The notes under the pieces: generated by a model
What the model was told of the DNA's origin: nothing
Seen by the model: only the letters and a program-made list of their open reading frames with translations
Databases searched by the model: none
Part shown: positions 8,332-17,456 of the stretch, one piece after another
Layout: each line of letters begins with the position of its first letter
Position numbering within the stretch: position 1 is the first letter of the stretch
Assembly (NCBI GenBank): GCA_963777325.1
Contig: CAVZQE010000006.1
Location: forward strand, 62,001-126,000
Source of the DNA: JAFAXA01 sp963777325
GTDB taxonomy: Bacteria; Pseudomonadota; Alphaproteobacteria; Acetobacterales; Acetobacteraceae
Direction of reading: 5' to 3'
DNA: 64,000 bases
Position numbers and translations under genes: made by a program

Positions 8332-8675
8332 CGGCCTACCCCTATTGCCACATCATCCGTCAATTGGTTGCCGTTGCAAGCGTTTCCATTCCGCGAATGT
8401 CTCAAATTGTAGAAGGTCGTTTCCATCACCACAAGGTGATCCCGCCGACGCGCGGCGCGGCGATCAGCTACGACCACGGACCCAGGCGCAGTGAGCCGTG
8501 GAGCGCGGGCCTACGCGGTCGGGGTAACAGCCTGCCGGGAGACGCCGGCGGTGGCGCGCAATGCTACGATCTGTTACCGATAATGCGTGCCCAAGGGTCG
8601 ACCACCGTCGGACGGCGGGCTCAAATCGTGTGTTCGGAGGCGCGGAGCCAGCGCCCTCACGGGAAGGAGACGGGT
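8332..8675. other. Intergenic region with possible LacI-type operator
   Basis: No convincing gene is seen in these 344 bp between the divergent 153-aa gene and the ABC importer. It should hold both promoters. TGCAAGCGTTTCCA at 8375-8388 is an imperfect palindrome (10 of 14 positions) of the CG-centred kind bound by LacI-family sugar regulators. No regulator gene is nearby, so the call is weak. Confidence 0.3.
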
Positions 8676-9638
8676 ATGATCGGCAAGAACAAGCGGCGAG
8701 GCCTTCTAAGCGCCACGGCCTTGATTGCCGCGCTGCCCTGGTTCGGCGCGCAGGCGAAGACGCTGAGCGTTACCTATGTCCAGGGCCAGACCGGCAACCC
8801 GTTCTTCACGTCCGTGACCTGCGGCGCGGCGGACGAGGCCAAGAAACTCGGCGTCGAGTTCTCGGCCCAGGGCGGACAGCAATACAGCCCGACCTCGCAG
8901 ACACCGGTGCTGAACGCGGTCATCGCCAAGCACCCGGACGGCATCATGATCTCGCCCATGGTCGGGCCGGCGATGGTCGCGCCGCTGACGCAGGCCAAGG
9001 AGGCCGGCATCAAGATCGTCTATGTCGATACGGCGGCGGCCGATCCGAGCCTCGCCCTCTCCTTCGTCGCCTCCGACAACGAGGCGGGCGGGCGGCTTGC
9101 CGCCGAGAAGCTCGCGGGCCTGCTCGGCGGCAAGGGGGTCGTGATGCTGGAGAGCTCCATTCCGGGCATCTCCAGCACCGACGCCCGCAACAAGGGGTTC
9201 GAGGCGGAGATCAAGAAGCATCCCGGCATCCGCTATGTCGGCGTGCAGTACAGCCAGGGTGATCCGGCGAAGGCGACGTCGCAGATCAGCTCGATGATGG
9301 CGGCCCACCCGGACCTCAACGGCATTTTCGCCGTCAGCACGCAGGAGGTCGAAGGCGCGGCGGCGGCGCTGTCGCAATCCGGCAGGAAGGACGTCAAGGT
9401 GGTCGGCTTCGATACCGCGCCGCCGATCCTGACCGACATCGAGCAGGGCATCATCCAGGGCGTCGTCGTGCAGGAGCCGCTGAAGATGGGCGCCACCGCC
9501 TTGCAGCAGCTGGTCGACGGCCTCGAGGGCAAGCCGACGACCAAGGTGATCCACACGCCGTTCGTGTTTCTGACCAAGGCGAACATGAAGGATCCGGACA
9601 TCTCGCAATACATCTACAAGACGTCCTGCTCCCCTTAG
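8676..9638 (+). CDS. Sugar ABC importer, periplasmic binding protein
   Basis: The 320-residue protein has a signal peptide (MIGKNKRRGLLSATALIAALPWFGAQA) and a two-lobed periplasmic-binding-protein fold of the ribose/xylose (CUT2) class. Family landmarks are TYVQGQTGNPFFTSVTCGA, a DGIMISPM hinge strand, GIKIVYVDTAA, FVASDNEAGGRLAAEKLA, GISSTDARNKGFEAEIKKHPG and GFDTAPPILTDIEQGIIQG. Start: ATG at 8676 with AAGGAG five bases upstream; the upstream in-frame extension is not export-competent. It is followed after 9 bp by the ATPase gene. The ligand is probably a monosaccharide or polyol, but residues that set specificity cannot be read with confidence. Confidence 0.93.
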   Translation: MIGKNKRRGLLSATALIAALPWFGAQAKTLSVTYVQGQTGNPFFTSVTCGAADEAKKLGVEFSAQGGQQYSPTSQTPVLNAVIAKHPDGIMISPMVGPAMVAPLTQAKEAGIKIVYVDTAAADPSLALSFVASDNEAGGRLAAEKLAGLLGGKGVVMLESSIPGISSTDARNKGFEAEIKKHPGIRYVGVQYSQGDPAKATSQISSMMAAHPDLNGIFAVSTQEVEGAAAALSQSGRKDVKVVGFDTAPPILTDIEQGIIQGVVVQEPLKMGATALQQLVDGLEGKPTTKVIHTPFVFLTKANMKDPDISQYIYKTSCSP

Positions 9639-9647
9639 GCAACCGGC

Positions 9648-10412
9648 GTGACGGGGCCGCTTCTCCAGGCGCGGGGGATCGCCAAAGCCTTCGGCCACGT
9701 GGAGGCGCTCCGGGGCGCCGATTTCGCCGTGCATGCGGGCGAAGTGGTGGCCCTGATCGGCGACAACGGGGCCGGCAAGAGCACGCTGGTCGGCGTGCTC
9801 TCCGGCGTGCTTCAGCCCGACTCCGGGCAGATCCTGCTCGACGGCCTTGAGGTCCGGCTGGCATCGCCCAGGGATGCGCAGGCGGTCGGGATCGAGACGG
9901 TCTATCAGGATCTGGCCCTGTGCCCGACGCTCGGCGCGGCCGCGAACCTGTTCTACGGACGGGAGATCGTGCGCTCCGGCCTGCTGGGCCGCTTCGGCAT
10001 TCTGGACAAGCCGGCGATGCGCGTGCGCGCGGCCGAGGCGCTGTCCGCCTTGGGCGTCGCGCTGCCCGACATCGACGCCCCGGTCGGCGAGCTCTCGGGC
10101 GGGCAGCGGCAGAGCGTGTCGATCTGCCGGGCGGTGACGTGGGCGCGGCGGGTCGTGTTCATGGACGAGCCGACGGCGGCGCTCGGCGTGGTGCAGACGC
10201 GGCGCGTCGTCGATCTGATCCGGCGCGTGCGCGATCAGGGGACGGCCGTGGTCCTGATCAGCCACAACATGCCGCAGGTGCTGGAGGTGGCCGACCGGAT
10301 CGAGGTGCTGCGCCTCGGCGCGCGCGTGGCGCGCTTCCAGCGCGACGAGGCGTCCGGGGAGCAGCTGGTCGCGGCCATGACCGGGGCGCGGGTGCAGGAC
10401 GCGGCGGCATGA
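9648..10412 (+). CDS. Sugar ABC importer, ATP-binding subunit (single domain)
   Basis: The 254-residue ATPase has all ABC motifs: Walker A GDNGAGKST (about residues 39-47), Q-loop VYQDL, signature ELSGGQRQS, Walker B VVFMDEPTAAL and switch His LISHN. CUT2 importers often carry a two-domain ATPase (RbsA, about 500 aa); this one has a single domain, like FrcA-type subunits, so it should act as a homodimer. Start is GTG at 9648. It overlaps the permease ATG by 4 bp (ATGA), showing translational coupling. Confidence 0.93.
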   Translation: MTGPLLQARGIAKAFGHVEALRGADFAVHAGEVVALIGDNGAGKSTLVGVLSGVLQPDSGQILLDGLEVRLASPRDAQAVGIETVYQDLALCPTLGAAANLFYGREIVRSGLLGRFGILDKPAMRVRAAEALSALGVALPDIDAPVGELSGGQRQSVSICRAVTWARRVVFMDEPTAALGVVQTRRVVDLIRRVRDQGTAVVLISHNMPQVLEVADRIEVLRLGARVARFQRDEASGEQLVAAMTGARVQDAAA

Positions 10413-11431
10413 CCCAAGCGATCGAGGCGGCGGACGGCCGCGCGCCCGAGGGACGGCGCGGCGGCGCTTGGCGGCGGGTGCGCCTGTCGCCGACGGTGTA
10501 TCTCGCGATCGCGCTCCTGCTGCTGGTCGCGGTGTTCACGGCGCTGTCGCCGTCCGCCTTCCCGAGTGCCTACAACATCCGGAGCATCCTGATCGATGCC
10601 TCCGCGCTGCTGGTGATCTCGGTCGGTCAGACCTTCGTGATCGCGACCGCCGGGATCGATCTGTCGGTGGGCGCGGTTCTCGTCTTCTCGGGCGTCGTGT
10701 CCGATCAGGTCATGATCGCGCTCGGCGGCGGCACGGGCGCGATCCTCGGCGGCCTCGCCGTGGCCCTCGCCTCGGGTCTGCTCTGGGGCGTCGCCAACGG
10801 CCTGCTCGTGACGCGCGCCCGCATTCCGCCGCTGATCGCGACGCTCGGCACGTTCGGCATCGCCTTCGGCATCGCCCAGGTCACCACCAACGGCAACGAC
10901 ATGACCGGCGTGCCGCCCGCGCTCGTGCAGTCGGTCGGCCTCGGACGGCTGCTCGGCGTGGTGCCCTGGCTGGTGGTGATCGCGGCGGCGGTGACGATGC
11001 TGGCAGGTGTCGTGATCGCGCAGACGAGGTTCGGGCGGCACACGCTCGGGATCGGCGCCAATCCGGACGCATCGCGCCGGATCGGCATCAAGGTCGACCG
11101 GCACCTGACGGAGATCTACGCGCTTTCCGGCCTGCTCGCCGGGCTCGCGGGCTTCCTGAGCCTCGCCCAATACGCGACGACCACCATCCAGGGCCACAGC
11201 ACCGACAATCTGCAGAGCATCACGGCGGTCGTGCTGGGCGGCACGAGCCTGTTCGGCGGCGTCGCGAGCATCGTCGGGACGACGATCGGGGTGTTCATCC
11301 CCGCCGTGCTCCAAAGCGGTCTCGTGATCGTCGGCGTGCAGCCGTTCTGGCAGCAGGCGGCGGTCGGCGCCGTGCTGCTCTGCGCGGTCTATTTCGACCA
11401 GCGCCAGCGTCGCCCCCGCTCCGGACGGTAA
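10409..11431 (+). CDS. Sugar ABC importer, permease
   Basis: The 340-residue membrane protein has about 8-10 hydrophobic helices (YLAIALLLLVAVFTALSP, FVIATAGIDLSVGAVLVFSGVV, AILGGLAVALASGLLWGVANG, IATLGTFGIAFGIAQV, LVVIAAAVTMLAGVVI, YALSGLLAGLAGFLSLAQYA). It carries the BPD_transp_2 signature GIDLSVGAV and the EAA-like region TLGIGANPDASRRIGIKVD. It forms a homodimeric channel with the preceding ATPase. An N-terminal polar extension of about 30 residues precedes helix 1. The gene ends 131 bp before a strong hairpin terminator. Confidence 0.93.
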   Translation: MTQAIEAADGRAPEGRRGGAWRRVRLSPTVYLAIALLLLVAVFTALSPSAFPSAYNIRSILIDASALLVISVGQTFVIATAGIDLSVGAVLVFSGVVSDQVMIALGGGTGAILGGLAVALASGLLWGVANGLLVTRARIPPLIATLGTFGIAFGIAQVTTNGNDMTGVPPALVQSVGLGRLLGVVPWLVVIAAAVTMLAGVVIAQTRFGRHTLGIGANPDASRRIGIKVDRHLTEIYALSGLLAGLAGFLSLAQYATTTIQGHSTDNLQSITAVVLGGTSLFGGVASIVGTTIGVFIPAVLQSGLVIVGVQPFWQQAAVGAVLLCAVYFDQRQRRPRSGR

Positions 11432-11562
11432 CCGACTGGTCACGCAGCTTTCTGCTTCCGCTGCGTCAGCCGGTGCGGTCCGCGGAGTCCACGCCCACTT
11501 GCGGATCGTCCAGCCAGCGGCTACATGACGGCCTCTCTTCGATCTCCGCAGTGCTACTGGGG

Positions 11563-11588
11563 GGTGGCCTTCGCGGGCCGCCTTTTTT
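11563..11588 (+). terminator. Rho-independent terminator before rimP
   Basis: GGTGGCC-TTCGCG-GGCCGCC (7-bp stem with one G-U pair) is followed by TTTTTT at 11583-11588. It ends the ABC-importer transcript. It sits only three bases before the rimP start, so it could also act as an attenuator in the rimP-nusA-infB leader. Confidence 0.75.
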
Positions 11589-11591
11589 GCT

Positions 11592-12116
11592 TTGGGCCAG
11601 GATCAGTCACACCATATCGGATTGGACGCCAAGCTCGCCGGCATCGTCTCGCCCTCGCTCGAAGCCATGGGCTACGAACTCGTGCGCGTCGCCATCATGG
11701 GCAGCCGGGACCGGCCGACCGTGCAGGTGATGGCCGACCGCGCCGACGGCCGTCAGATCTCGGTCGAGGATTGCGAGGCGATCAGCCACATGATCGGCGC
11801 GCTGCTGGACGTGGAAGACCCGATCGCCGGCGCCTGGAACCTCGAAGTGAGCTCGGCGGGGATCGACCGGCCGCTGACGCGCGTCAAGGACTGGAACCGC
11901 TTCGCGGGCCACCTCGCCCGGGTCGAGGCGATCGCGCCGGTGGACGGACGCCGCCGGTTCTCCGGCATCGTGCTCGGCGCCGACGAGACCCACGCCCGGA
12001 TGCGGCTCGACGATGGCACGGAGGTCTCCCTGCCGCTCGCCGACCTGCGCCGCGCCAAGCTGGTGCTGACCGACGCGCTGATCGAGGCGACCACGCAACC
12101 CCCTCGGACCAACTGA
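11592..12116 (+). CDS. rimP: Ribosome maturation factor RimP
   Basis: RimP assists 30S subunit assembly. The 174-residue protein has the family opening (LDAKLAGIVSPSLEAMGYELVRVAIMGS), the RPTVQVMADRADGRQISVEDCEAISHMIGALLDVEDPI block, and the family signature NLEVSSAGIDRPLTRVKDWNRFAGH. The C-terminal SH3-like domain follows. No ATG lies before the conserved region: TTG at 11592 is used here and TTG at 11622 is the alternative; neither has a clear Shine-Dalgarno sequence. First gene of the translation operon; nusA starts 14 bp after its stop. Confidence 0.93.
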   Translation: MGQDQSHHIGLDAKLAGIVSPSLEAMGYELVRVAIMGSRDRPTVQVMADRADGRQISVEDCEAISHMIGALLDVEDPIAGAWNLEVSSAGIDRPLTRVKDWNRFAGHLARVEAIAPVDGRRRFSGIVLGADETHARMRLDDGTEVSLPLADLRRAKLVLTDALIEATTQPPRTN

Positions 12117-12130
12117 GAGGCCGAACGCTC

Positions 12131-13693
12131 ATGGACACCGCCGTCACCCGCCCCGAACTGCTCCTGGTAGCCGACGCCGTCGCGCGCGAGAAGTCGATTG
12201 ACCGCGAGGAAGTACTGGAAGCGATGGAGCAGGCGATCCAGAAGGCGGGCCGCGCCAAATACGGGCACGAGAAGGACATCAGGGCGACCATCGACCGCAA
12301 GACCGGCGACGTGCGGCTGTCGCGCTGGACCGAGGCGGTCGAGACGGTGGAGAACGAGGAGACGCAGATCCCCGTTCACATCGCCCGCAAGTTCTCGCCC
12401 GACATCCAGATCGGCGGCCATCTGGTCGATCCGCTGCCGCCGATCGATTTCGGCCGCATCGCCGCTCAGACCGCGAAGCAGGTGATCGTGCAGCGCGTGC
12501 GCGAATACGAGCGCAAGCGGCAATACGACGAGTTCAAGGACCGCGTCGGCGAGATCATCAACGGTGTCGTCAAGCGCACCGAGTACGGGAACCTGATGGT
12601 CGATCTCGGCCGGGCCGAGGCGCTGCTCCGGCGCGACGAGCTGATCCCGCGCGAGAGCTTCCGCAACGGCGACAGGGTGCGCGCCTATATCTACGACGTG
12701 CGGGAGGAGCCGCGCGGGCCGCAGATCTTCCTCAGCCGCACGCATCCGGCCTTTCTCGCCAAGCTGTTCGCGCAGGAGGTGCCGGAGATCTACGACGGCA
12801 TCATCGAGATCAAGGCGGTGGCGCGCGACCCGGGCAGCCGCGCCAAGATGGCGGTCATCAGCCGCGATTCCTCGATCGACCCGGTCGGCGCCTGCGTCGG
12901 GATGCGCGGCTCGCGGGTGCAGGCCGTCGTGCAGGAATTGCAGGGCGAGAAGATCGACATCATCCCCTGGAGCCCGCAGGCCGCGACCTTCGTCGTCAAC
13001 GCGCTGGCACCGGCGGAAGTGACGAAGGTGGTGATGGACGAGGAGGCGGGCCGGGTCGAGGTCGTGGTGCCGGATGAGCAGCTGTCGCTCGCGATCGGCC
13101 GTAGAGGCCAGAACGTGCGGCTGGCGAGCCAGCTCACCCGCTGGGACATCGACATCCTGACCGAAGCCGAGGAGAGCGAGCGCCGTCAGGACGAGTTCCG
13201 CCGCCGCTCCTCCCTGTTCGTCGAGGCGCTGGACGTGGACGACGTCATCGCGGGCCTGCTCGTGACCGAGGGCTTCACGACCGTCGAGGAGCTGGCGTTC
13301 ACGCCCGAGGAGGAGCTCGCCTCCATCGAGGGCTTCGACGATCAGGTCTCGGAGGAGCTGATCCGCCGGGCGCAGGTCTTCATTACGCGAAGGGACACCG
13401 AGCTTTCCGAGCGCAGCCGGGAACTCGGGGTGAGCGACGAGGTCGCCGCGATCGAGGCGCTGACGCCCGCCATGCTGGTCGCGCTCGGCGAGAAGGGCGT
13501 CAAGACGCTGGACGATCTGGCCGACCTCGCCTCCGACGAGCTGATCGAGATCGTGGGCGATGGCGCGCTGGACGAGGCCAGCGCCAACGAGATCGTCATG
13601 GCCGCCCGCGCCCATTGGTTCGATGGCGAGGAAACCGTCCCGGCCGCCCTGGACGACGCCATCCCCGGCGATGGGGAGGCGCGTCACGGCTGA
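12131..13693 (+). CDS. nusA: Transcription elongation/termination factor NusA
   Basis: NusA binds RNA polymerase and nascent RNA and controls pausing, termination and antitermination. The 520-residue protein has all alphaproteobacterial domains in order: N-terminal polymerase-binding domain (about 1-135), S1 domain (about 136-200, GEIINGVVKRTEYGNLMVDLG), KH1 (about 230-280, AKMAVISRDSSIDPVGACVGMRGSRVQ), KH2 (about 300-345, LSLAIGRRGQNVRLASQLT). Two acidic helix-hairpin-helix-like repeats follow (about 370-510, VDDVIAGLLVTEGFTTVEELA). The C-terminus overlaps the start of ylxR by 23 bp. Confidence 0.97.
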   Translation: MDTAVTRPELLLVADAVAREKSIDREEVLEAMEQAIQKAGRAKYGHEKDIRATIDRKTGDVRLSRWTEAVETVENEETQIPVHIARKFSPDIQIGGHLVDPLPPIDFGRIAAQTAKQVIVQRVREYERKRQYDEFKDRVGEIINGVVKRTEYGNLMVDLGRAEALLRRDELIPRESFRNGDRVRAYIYDVREEPRGPQIFLSRTHPAFLAKLFAQEVPEIYDGIIEIKAVARDPGSRAKMAVISRDSSIDPVGACVGMRGSRVQAVVQELQGEKIDIIPWSPQAATFVVNALAPAEVTKVVMDEEAGRVEVVVPDEQLSLAIGRRGQNVRLASQLTRWDIDILTEAEESERRQDEFRRRSSLFVEALDVDDVIAGLLVTEGFTTVEELAFTPEEELASIEGFDDQVSEELIRRAQVFITRRDTELSERSRELGVSDEVAAIEALTPAMLVALGEKGVKTLDDLADLASDELIEIVGDGALDEASANEIVMAARAHWFDGEETVPAALDDAIPGDGEARHG

Positions 13694-14408
13694 CGACGAT
13701 GCGCCCGAGACCGGACCGCTCCGCCGTTGCGTCCTGACCCGCGAGAGGCTGCCAAAGGAGCGGATGATCCGGTTTGTGCTCGGGCCTGACGGGACGATCG
13801 TGCCCGATCTCGCCGCAAGACTGCCCGGACGGGGAATCTGGTTGAGCGCGGAAGGCGATGTGATAGAAACCGCTCACGCCCAGGGGCGGTTGGTTCGCGC
13901 GTTCGCTCGCGCGGCCCGTGGCCCCGTCTCCGTGCCCGCCGACCTGGTGGCTCTGCTTCAGAGCGGCCTTGCGCGCCGGATCGGTGAGAGTCTGGGTCTG
14001 GCCAGACGAGCGGGCCAGGCCGTGGCAGGGTTTCAGAAGGCGCGTGAGTGGCTGCTGAGCGGACGCGCCGGCCTGGTCATCCAGGCCTCGGACGGCAGCG
14101 AGGGGGAGCGCCGGCGGCTGTTTTCCGCGTCCGGCGTCCGCGCCGGAGGGGGGGCCGGGGACGAAGGTGGCGTGCGGACGGGGGCGCCCCTGCCGGCCGC
14201 GGCGCTGGGACGGGTTTTCGGCCGCGATCATGTCGTGCATGTCGCGGTCGCGTCCGGGCGCCTTGCCGAGACGCTAGCGAATGAGACGGCGCGGCTGGCG
14301 AGCCTCCGGCCCGGGGCCGGGCTGAATGGGCTGCCGGCCAATGCGCTGGATGAATTGAAGGCTGCCGGCACCCATGCCGGACAGAAGATCGGACGGATGA
14401 ATGACTGA
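13671..14408 (+). CDS. ylxR: YlxR/DUF448-family RNA-binding protein with L7Ae-like C-terminus
   Basis: The 245-residue protein joins two parts seen together in alphaproteobacterial nusA-infB operons. The YlxR (DUF448) domain is at about residues 10-85 (LRRCVLTRERLPKERMIRFVLGPDGTIVPDLAARLPGRGIW). The L7Ae/L30e-like region is at about 100-215 (LGLARRAGQAVAGFQKAREWL..GRAGLVIQASDGSEGERRRL). YlxR relatives bind RNase P RNA in Firmicutes; the role here is inferred. The first in-frame ATG (13671) overlaps nusA. The stop overlaps the infB start by 8 bp. A Gly-rich loop (GVRAGGGAGDEGGV) interrupts the second domain. Confidence 0.88.
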   Translation: MGRRVTADDDAPETGPLRRCVLTRERLPKERMIRFVLGPDGTIVPDLAARLPGRGIWLSAEGDVIETAHAQGRLVRAFARAARGPVSVPADLVALLQSGLARRIGESLGLARRAGQAVAGFQKAREWLLSGRAGLVIQASDGSEGERRRLFSASGVRAGGGAGDEGGVRTGAPLPAAALGRVFGRDHVVHVAVASGRLAETLANETARLASLRPGAGLNGLPANALDELKAAGTHAGQKIGRMND

Positions 14409-17052
14409 AGGCAACGATACGGAAACGGGCAAAGGCCGCTTGAGTCTGCGTCCAGCGGGGCGCCTCGAGCTCGGCCGCACCGTGGATGCGGGCTCCGTCC
14501 GGCAGAGTTTCAGCCACGGGCGGTCCAAGGTGGTGCAGGTCGAGGTGCGCAAGAAGCGTGCGCCCGGACCCGGGCCTGGCACGCCTGGAGCCGTCCCCGC
14601 GCCGGGAGGACCGGCCCAGGTGCCCGCTCCGGCGCCCTCTCCGCGGCCCGGGGCCGCGGGGCGGTCCCAGGGCGCCGGACGAGCGCTGACGCAGACGGAA
14701 CTCGCCGCCCGGCAGCGCGCCCTGGTCGAGCAGCAGCGGGATGCCGCCCGCCGCGAGGCCGAACGGCGGGAGCAGGAGAAGATCTCCATCCTCTCCGCAG
14801 CTGAGGAGGCCCGCCGCCGCGAGGAGGAGGCCCGCAAGGCCGCCGAGGAAGAAGCCCGCCGCAAGGCGGAAGAAGAGGCGCGGGCACGGGCCGAGGACGC
14901 GGCACGCGAGACGGCCCAGGCCGCCGCCGCCGCCCCCACCCCTGCCCCCGTGGTGCGCGGAGCGGACGAGGCTCGACGCCGCCCGGCCCCGGCCGCCGCG
15001 CCCGCCGCGCCGAGGGCGCCGACGGAGACGTTGCGCCTGAAAGCGCGTGGAGCCGATGAGGAGGAGGAGGCTCGCCCCGTCCGCCGCCCGGGCTCGCCGC
15101 TGCCGCCGCGCAAGCCGCCGGTCGCCGCTCCGAAGAAGGGCACCGACGCCGGCCGTCGCCCGGGCCGGATCGACGTGCAGGCGGCGATCGAGGGCGAGGA
15201 CGAGCGCGTCCGCAGCCTCGCCTCCGTGCGCCGCCAGCGCGAACGCGAGCGCCGTCAGGCCGAACTCGAGCGTCTCCGCTCCGATCAGGTGAAGCACGTG
15301 CGCGACGTCATTCTGCCGGACACGATCACGGTACAGGAGTTGGCCAACCGCATGGCCGCGCGCGCGCCGGAGGTGATCAAGGCGCTGATGAAGCTCGGCG
15401 TCATGGCGACGATCACGCAGACGCTCGACGCCGATACGGCCGAGCTCGTGGTGCAGGAGTTCGGCCACCGCGCCCGCCGCGTCTCGGAGTCCGACGTGGA
15501 GTTGGGCCTGGAGGGAGCGGTCGATACCGAGGCCGAGCTGCTGTCGCGGCCGCCGGTCGTGACCGTGATGGGCCATGTCGATCACGGCAAGACGTCGCTG
15601 CTCGACGCGCTCCGCGCGACCGATGTCGCGGCGCGCGAGGCGGGCGGCATCACCCAGCATATCGGCGCCTATCAGGTGCAGATGCCGGGCGGCGAGCGCA
15701 TCACCTTCATCGACACGCCGGGTCACGAGGCGTTCACGGCCATGCGCGCGCGCGGCGCGGGCGTGACCGACATCGTCGTCCTGGTGGTGGCGGCGGATGA
15801 CGGCGTCATGCCGCAGACGGTCGAGGCGATCCGGCACGCGCGGGCCGCGAACGCGCCGATCATCGTCGCCATCAACAAGATGGATAGGCCGGACGCGAAC
15901 CCGAACCGCGTGCGCCAGGAACTGCTCAGCCACGAGATCGTGGTCGAGGAGATGGGCGGCGAGACGCAGGACGTGGAAGTGTCGGCGGTGAAGCGCACCG
16001 GCCTCGACAAGCTGGCCGAGGCGATCTCGCTGCAGGCCGAAATCCTCGATCTGCGGGCCAATCCGGACCGCACGGCCGAGGGTGCGGTCATCGAGAGCCG
16101 GCTCGATCGCGGCCGTGGCCCGGTCGCGACCGTGCTGGTCCAGAAGGGCACGCTGCATCAGGGCGAGATCGTGGTCGCCGGCGCCGAATGGGGCCGGGTG
16201 CGGGCGATGCTCGACGACAAAGGCCAGCAGCTGAAGGACGCCGGGCCGTCCGCGCCGGTCGAGATCCTCGGCCTCGCGGGCGTGCCGTCGGCGGGCGAGC
16301 CGTTCGTCGTCGTCGAGAACGAGAGCCGGGCGCGCGAGATCGTCGAGTTCCGCCAGCGCAAGCTGCGCGACAAGCAGGCGGCGGGCCATGTGGCGGCGCG
16401 CGGCACGCTCGAGGAGATGCTCGCCCGCATCGCGGCCGGCGGCCAGAAGGAGGTCGCGATTCTGATCAAGGCTGACGTCCAGGGCAGCGCGGAAGCGTTG
16501 CAGGCGACGGTGATGAAGCTCGAGCACGAGGAGGTGAAGGTCCGGGTGCTGCTCGCCTCCGTCGGCCAGATCACGGAAAGCGATATCCAGCTCGCGAAGG
16601 CCTCGAACGCGGTGATCGTCGCCTTCAACGTGCGCGCGACCGCGCAGGCGCGGGAGCTGGCGCAGCGGGAGGGCGTCGATATCCGCTACTATTCGATCAT
16701 CTACGAGGTGTCGGACGACATCGAGAAGATGGTGCGCGGCCGGGTGGCGCCGAAGGCGCGCGAGCGGTTCCTGGGCTACGCCGAGATCCGGCGCGTCTTC
16801 AACATCACCAAAACCGGCAAGGTCGCCGGCTGCATGGTGACCGAGGGGCTGGTCAAGCGCGGCGCGGGCGTGCGGCTGCTGCGCGACAACGTCGTCATCC
16901 ACCAGGGCGAGCTGTCGCAGCTGAAGCGGTTCAAGGACGACGTGCGCGAGGTCGCGCGCGGCTACGAGTGCGGCCTGTCGTTCGCGAACTTCCACGACTT
17001 GCAGGAAGGCGATATGGTCGAGTGCTTCGACGTGGAGATGGTGCCGGGTTGA
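14401..17052 (+). CDS. infB: Translation initiation factor IF-2
   Basis: IF-2 is the GTPase that places initiator tRNA on the 30S subunit and promotes subunit joining. The 883-residue protein has an N-terminal IF2-associated segment, then a long charged Ala/Arg/Glu/Pro linker (about 60-270). An IF2_N domain precedes the G domain: G1 GHVDHGKT (391-398), G3 DTPGHEAF (about 438), G4 NKMD (about 492). Domains II, III and the C-terminal tRNA-binding domain (ending NFHDLQEGDMVECFDVEMVPG) follow. The frame is intact. It overlaps ylxR and rbfA, so these genes are translationally coupled. Confidence 0.98.
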   Translation: MTEGNDTETGKGRLSLRPAGRLELGRTVDAGSVRQSFSHGRSKVVQVEVRKKRAPGPGPGTPGAVPAPGGPAQVPAPAPSPRPGAAGRSQGAGRALTQTELAARQRALVEQQRDAARREAERREQEKISILSAAEEARRREEEARKAAEEEARRKAEEEARARAEDAARETAQAAAAAPTPAPVVRGADEARRRPAPAAAPAAPRAPTETLRLKARGADEEEEARPVRRPGSPLPPRKPPVAAPKKGTDAGRRPGRIDVQAAIEGEDERVRSLASVRRQRERERRQAELERLRSDQVKHVRDVILPDTITVQELANRMAARAPEVIKALMKLGVMATITQTLDADTAELVVQEFGHRARRVSESDVELGLEGAVDTEAELLSRPPVVTVMGHVDHGKTSLLDALRATDVAAREAGGITQHIGAYQVQMPGGERITFIDTPGHEAFTAMRARGAGVTDIVVLVVAADDGVMPQTVEAIRHARAANAPIIVAINKMDRPDANPNRVRQELLSHEIVVEEMGGETQDVEVSAVKRTGLDKLAEAISLQAEILDLRANPDRTAEGAVIESRLDRGRGPVATVLVQKGTLHQGEIVVAGAEWGRVRAMLDDKGQQLKDAGPSAPVEILGLAGVPSAGEPFVVVENESRAREIVEFRQRKLRDKQAAGHVAARGTLEEMLARIAAGGQKEVAILIKADVQGSAEALQATVMKLEHEEVKVRVLLASVGQITESDIQLAKASNAVIVAFNVRATAQARELAQREGVDIRYYSIIYEVSDDIEKMVRGRVAPKARERFLGYAEIRRVFNITKTGKVAGCMVTEGLVKRGAGVRLLRDNVVIHQGELSQLKRFKDDVREVARGYECGLSFANFHDLQEGDMVECFDVEMVPG

Positions 17053-17456
17053 CGAAGCGGGCGAGCGGCGCACCCTCGCAACGGCAGCTGCGCGTGGCGG
17101 AGGAGATCCGCCATGTGCTGGCCGGCGTGTTCGCGCGCGGCGACATCCGCGACCCGGACCTCACGGGCGAGCACGTCACCGTGACCGAGGTGCGGGTCTC
17201 GCCCGACCTCAAGCACGCGACCGCTTTCGTGGCCCGGCTCGGCCGCCCGGACGCGGAGGCGCTGCTGCCGGCGCTGAAGCGGGCCGCGCCGTTCCTCCGC
17301 ACCCAGCTCGCGCACGCGCTCAGGCTGCGCTACGCCCCGGACATCTCCTTCCAGGCGGACACGGCGCTCGACTACGCGATGAAGATCGACAAGCTGCTGC
17401 ACACGCCGGAGGTGGAGCGGGATCTCGGCGGTAAGTTGGACGGCAAGCCGGACTGA
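17049..17456 (+). CDS. rbfA: Ribosome-binding factor A
   Basis: RbfA binds the 30S subunit near the 16S 5' end and is needed for late maturation and cold growth. The 135-residue protein has the KH-like fold sequence QLRVAEEIRHVLAGVFARGDI, VTVTEVRVSPDLKHATAFVA and LRTQLAHALRLRYAPDISF. TTG at 17049-17051 is the only start close to the conserved region and overlaps the infB stop (TTGA). The usual downstream partner truB is absent here and lies 5.7 kb away, after an inserted block. Confidence 0.94.
   Translation: MTKRASGAPSQRQLRVAEEIRHVLAGVFARGDIRDPDLTGEHVTVTEVRVSPDLKHATAFVARLGRPDAEALLPALKRAAPFLRTQLAHALRLRYAPDISFQADTALDYAMKIDKLLHTPEVERDLGGKLDGKPD

Noticed and set aside
14077..17073. A 998-codon open frame on the strand opposite infB, and a similar one opposite nusA
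   Set aside because: These are shadows caused by high GC and codon bias of conserved genes on the plus strand; the translations are Arg/His/Ala-rich with no family features.
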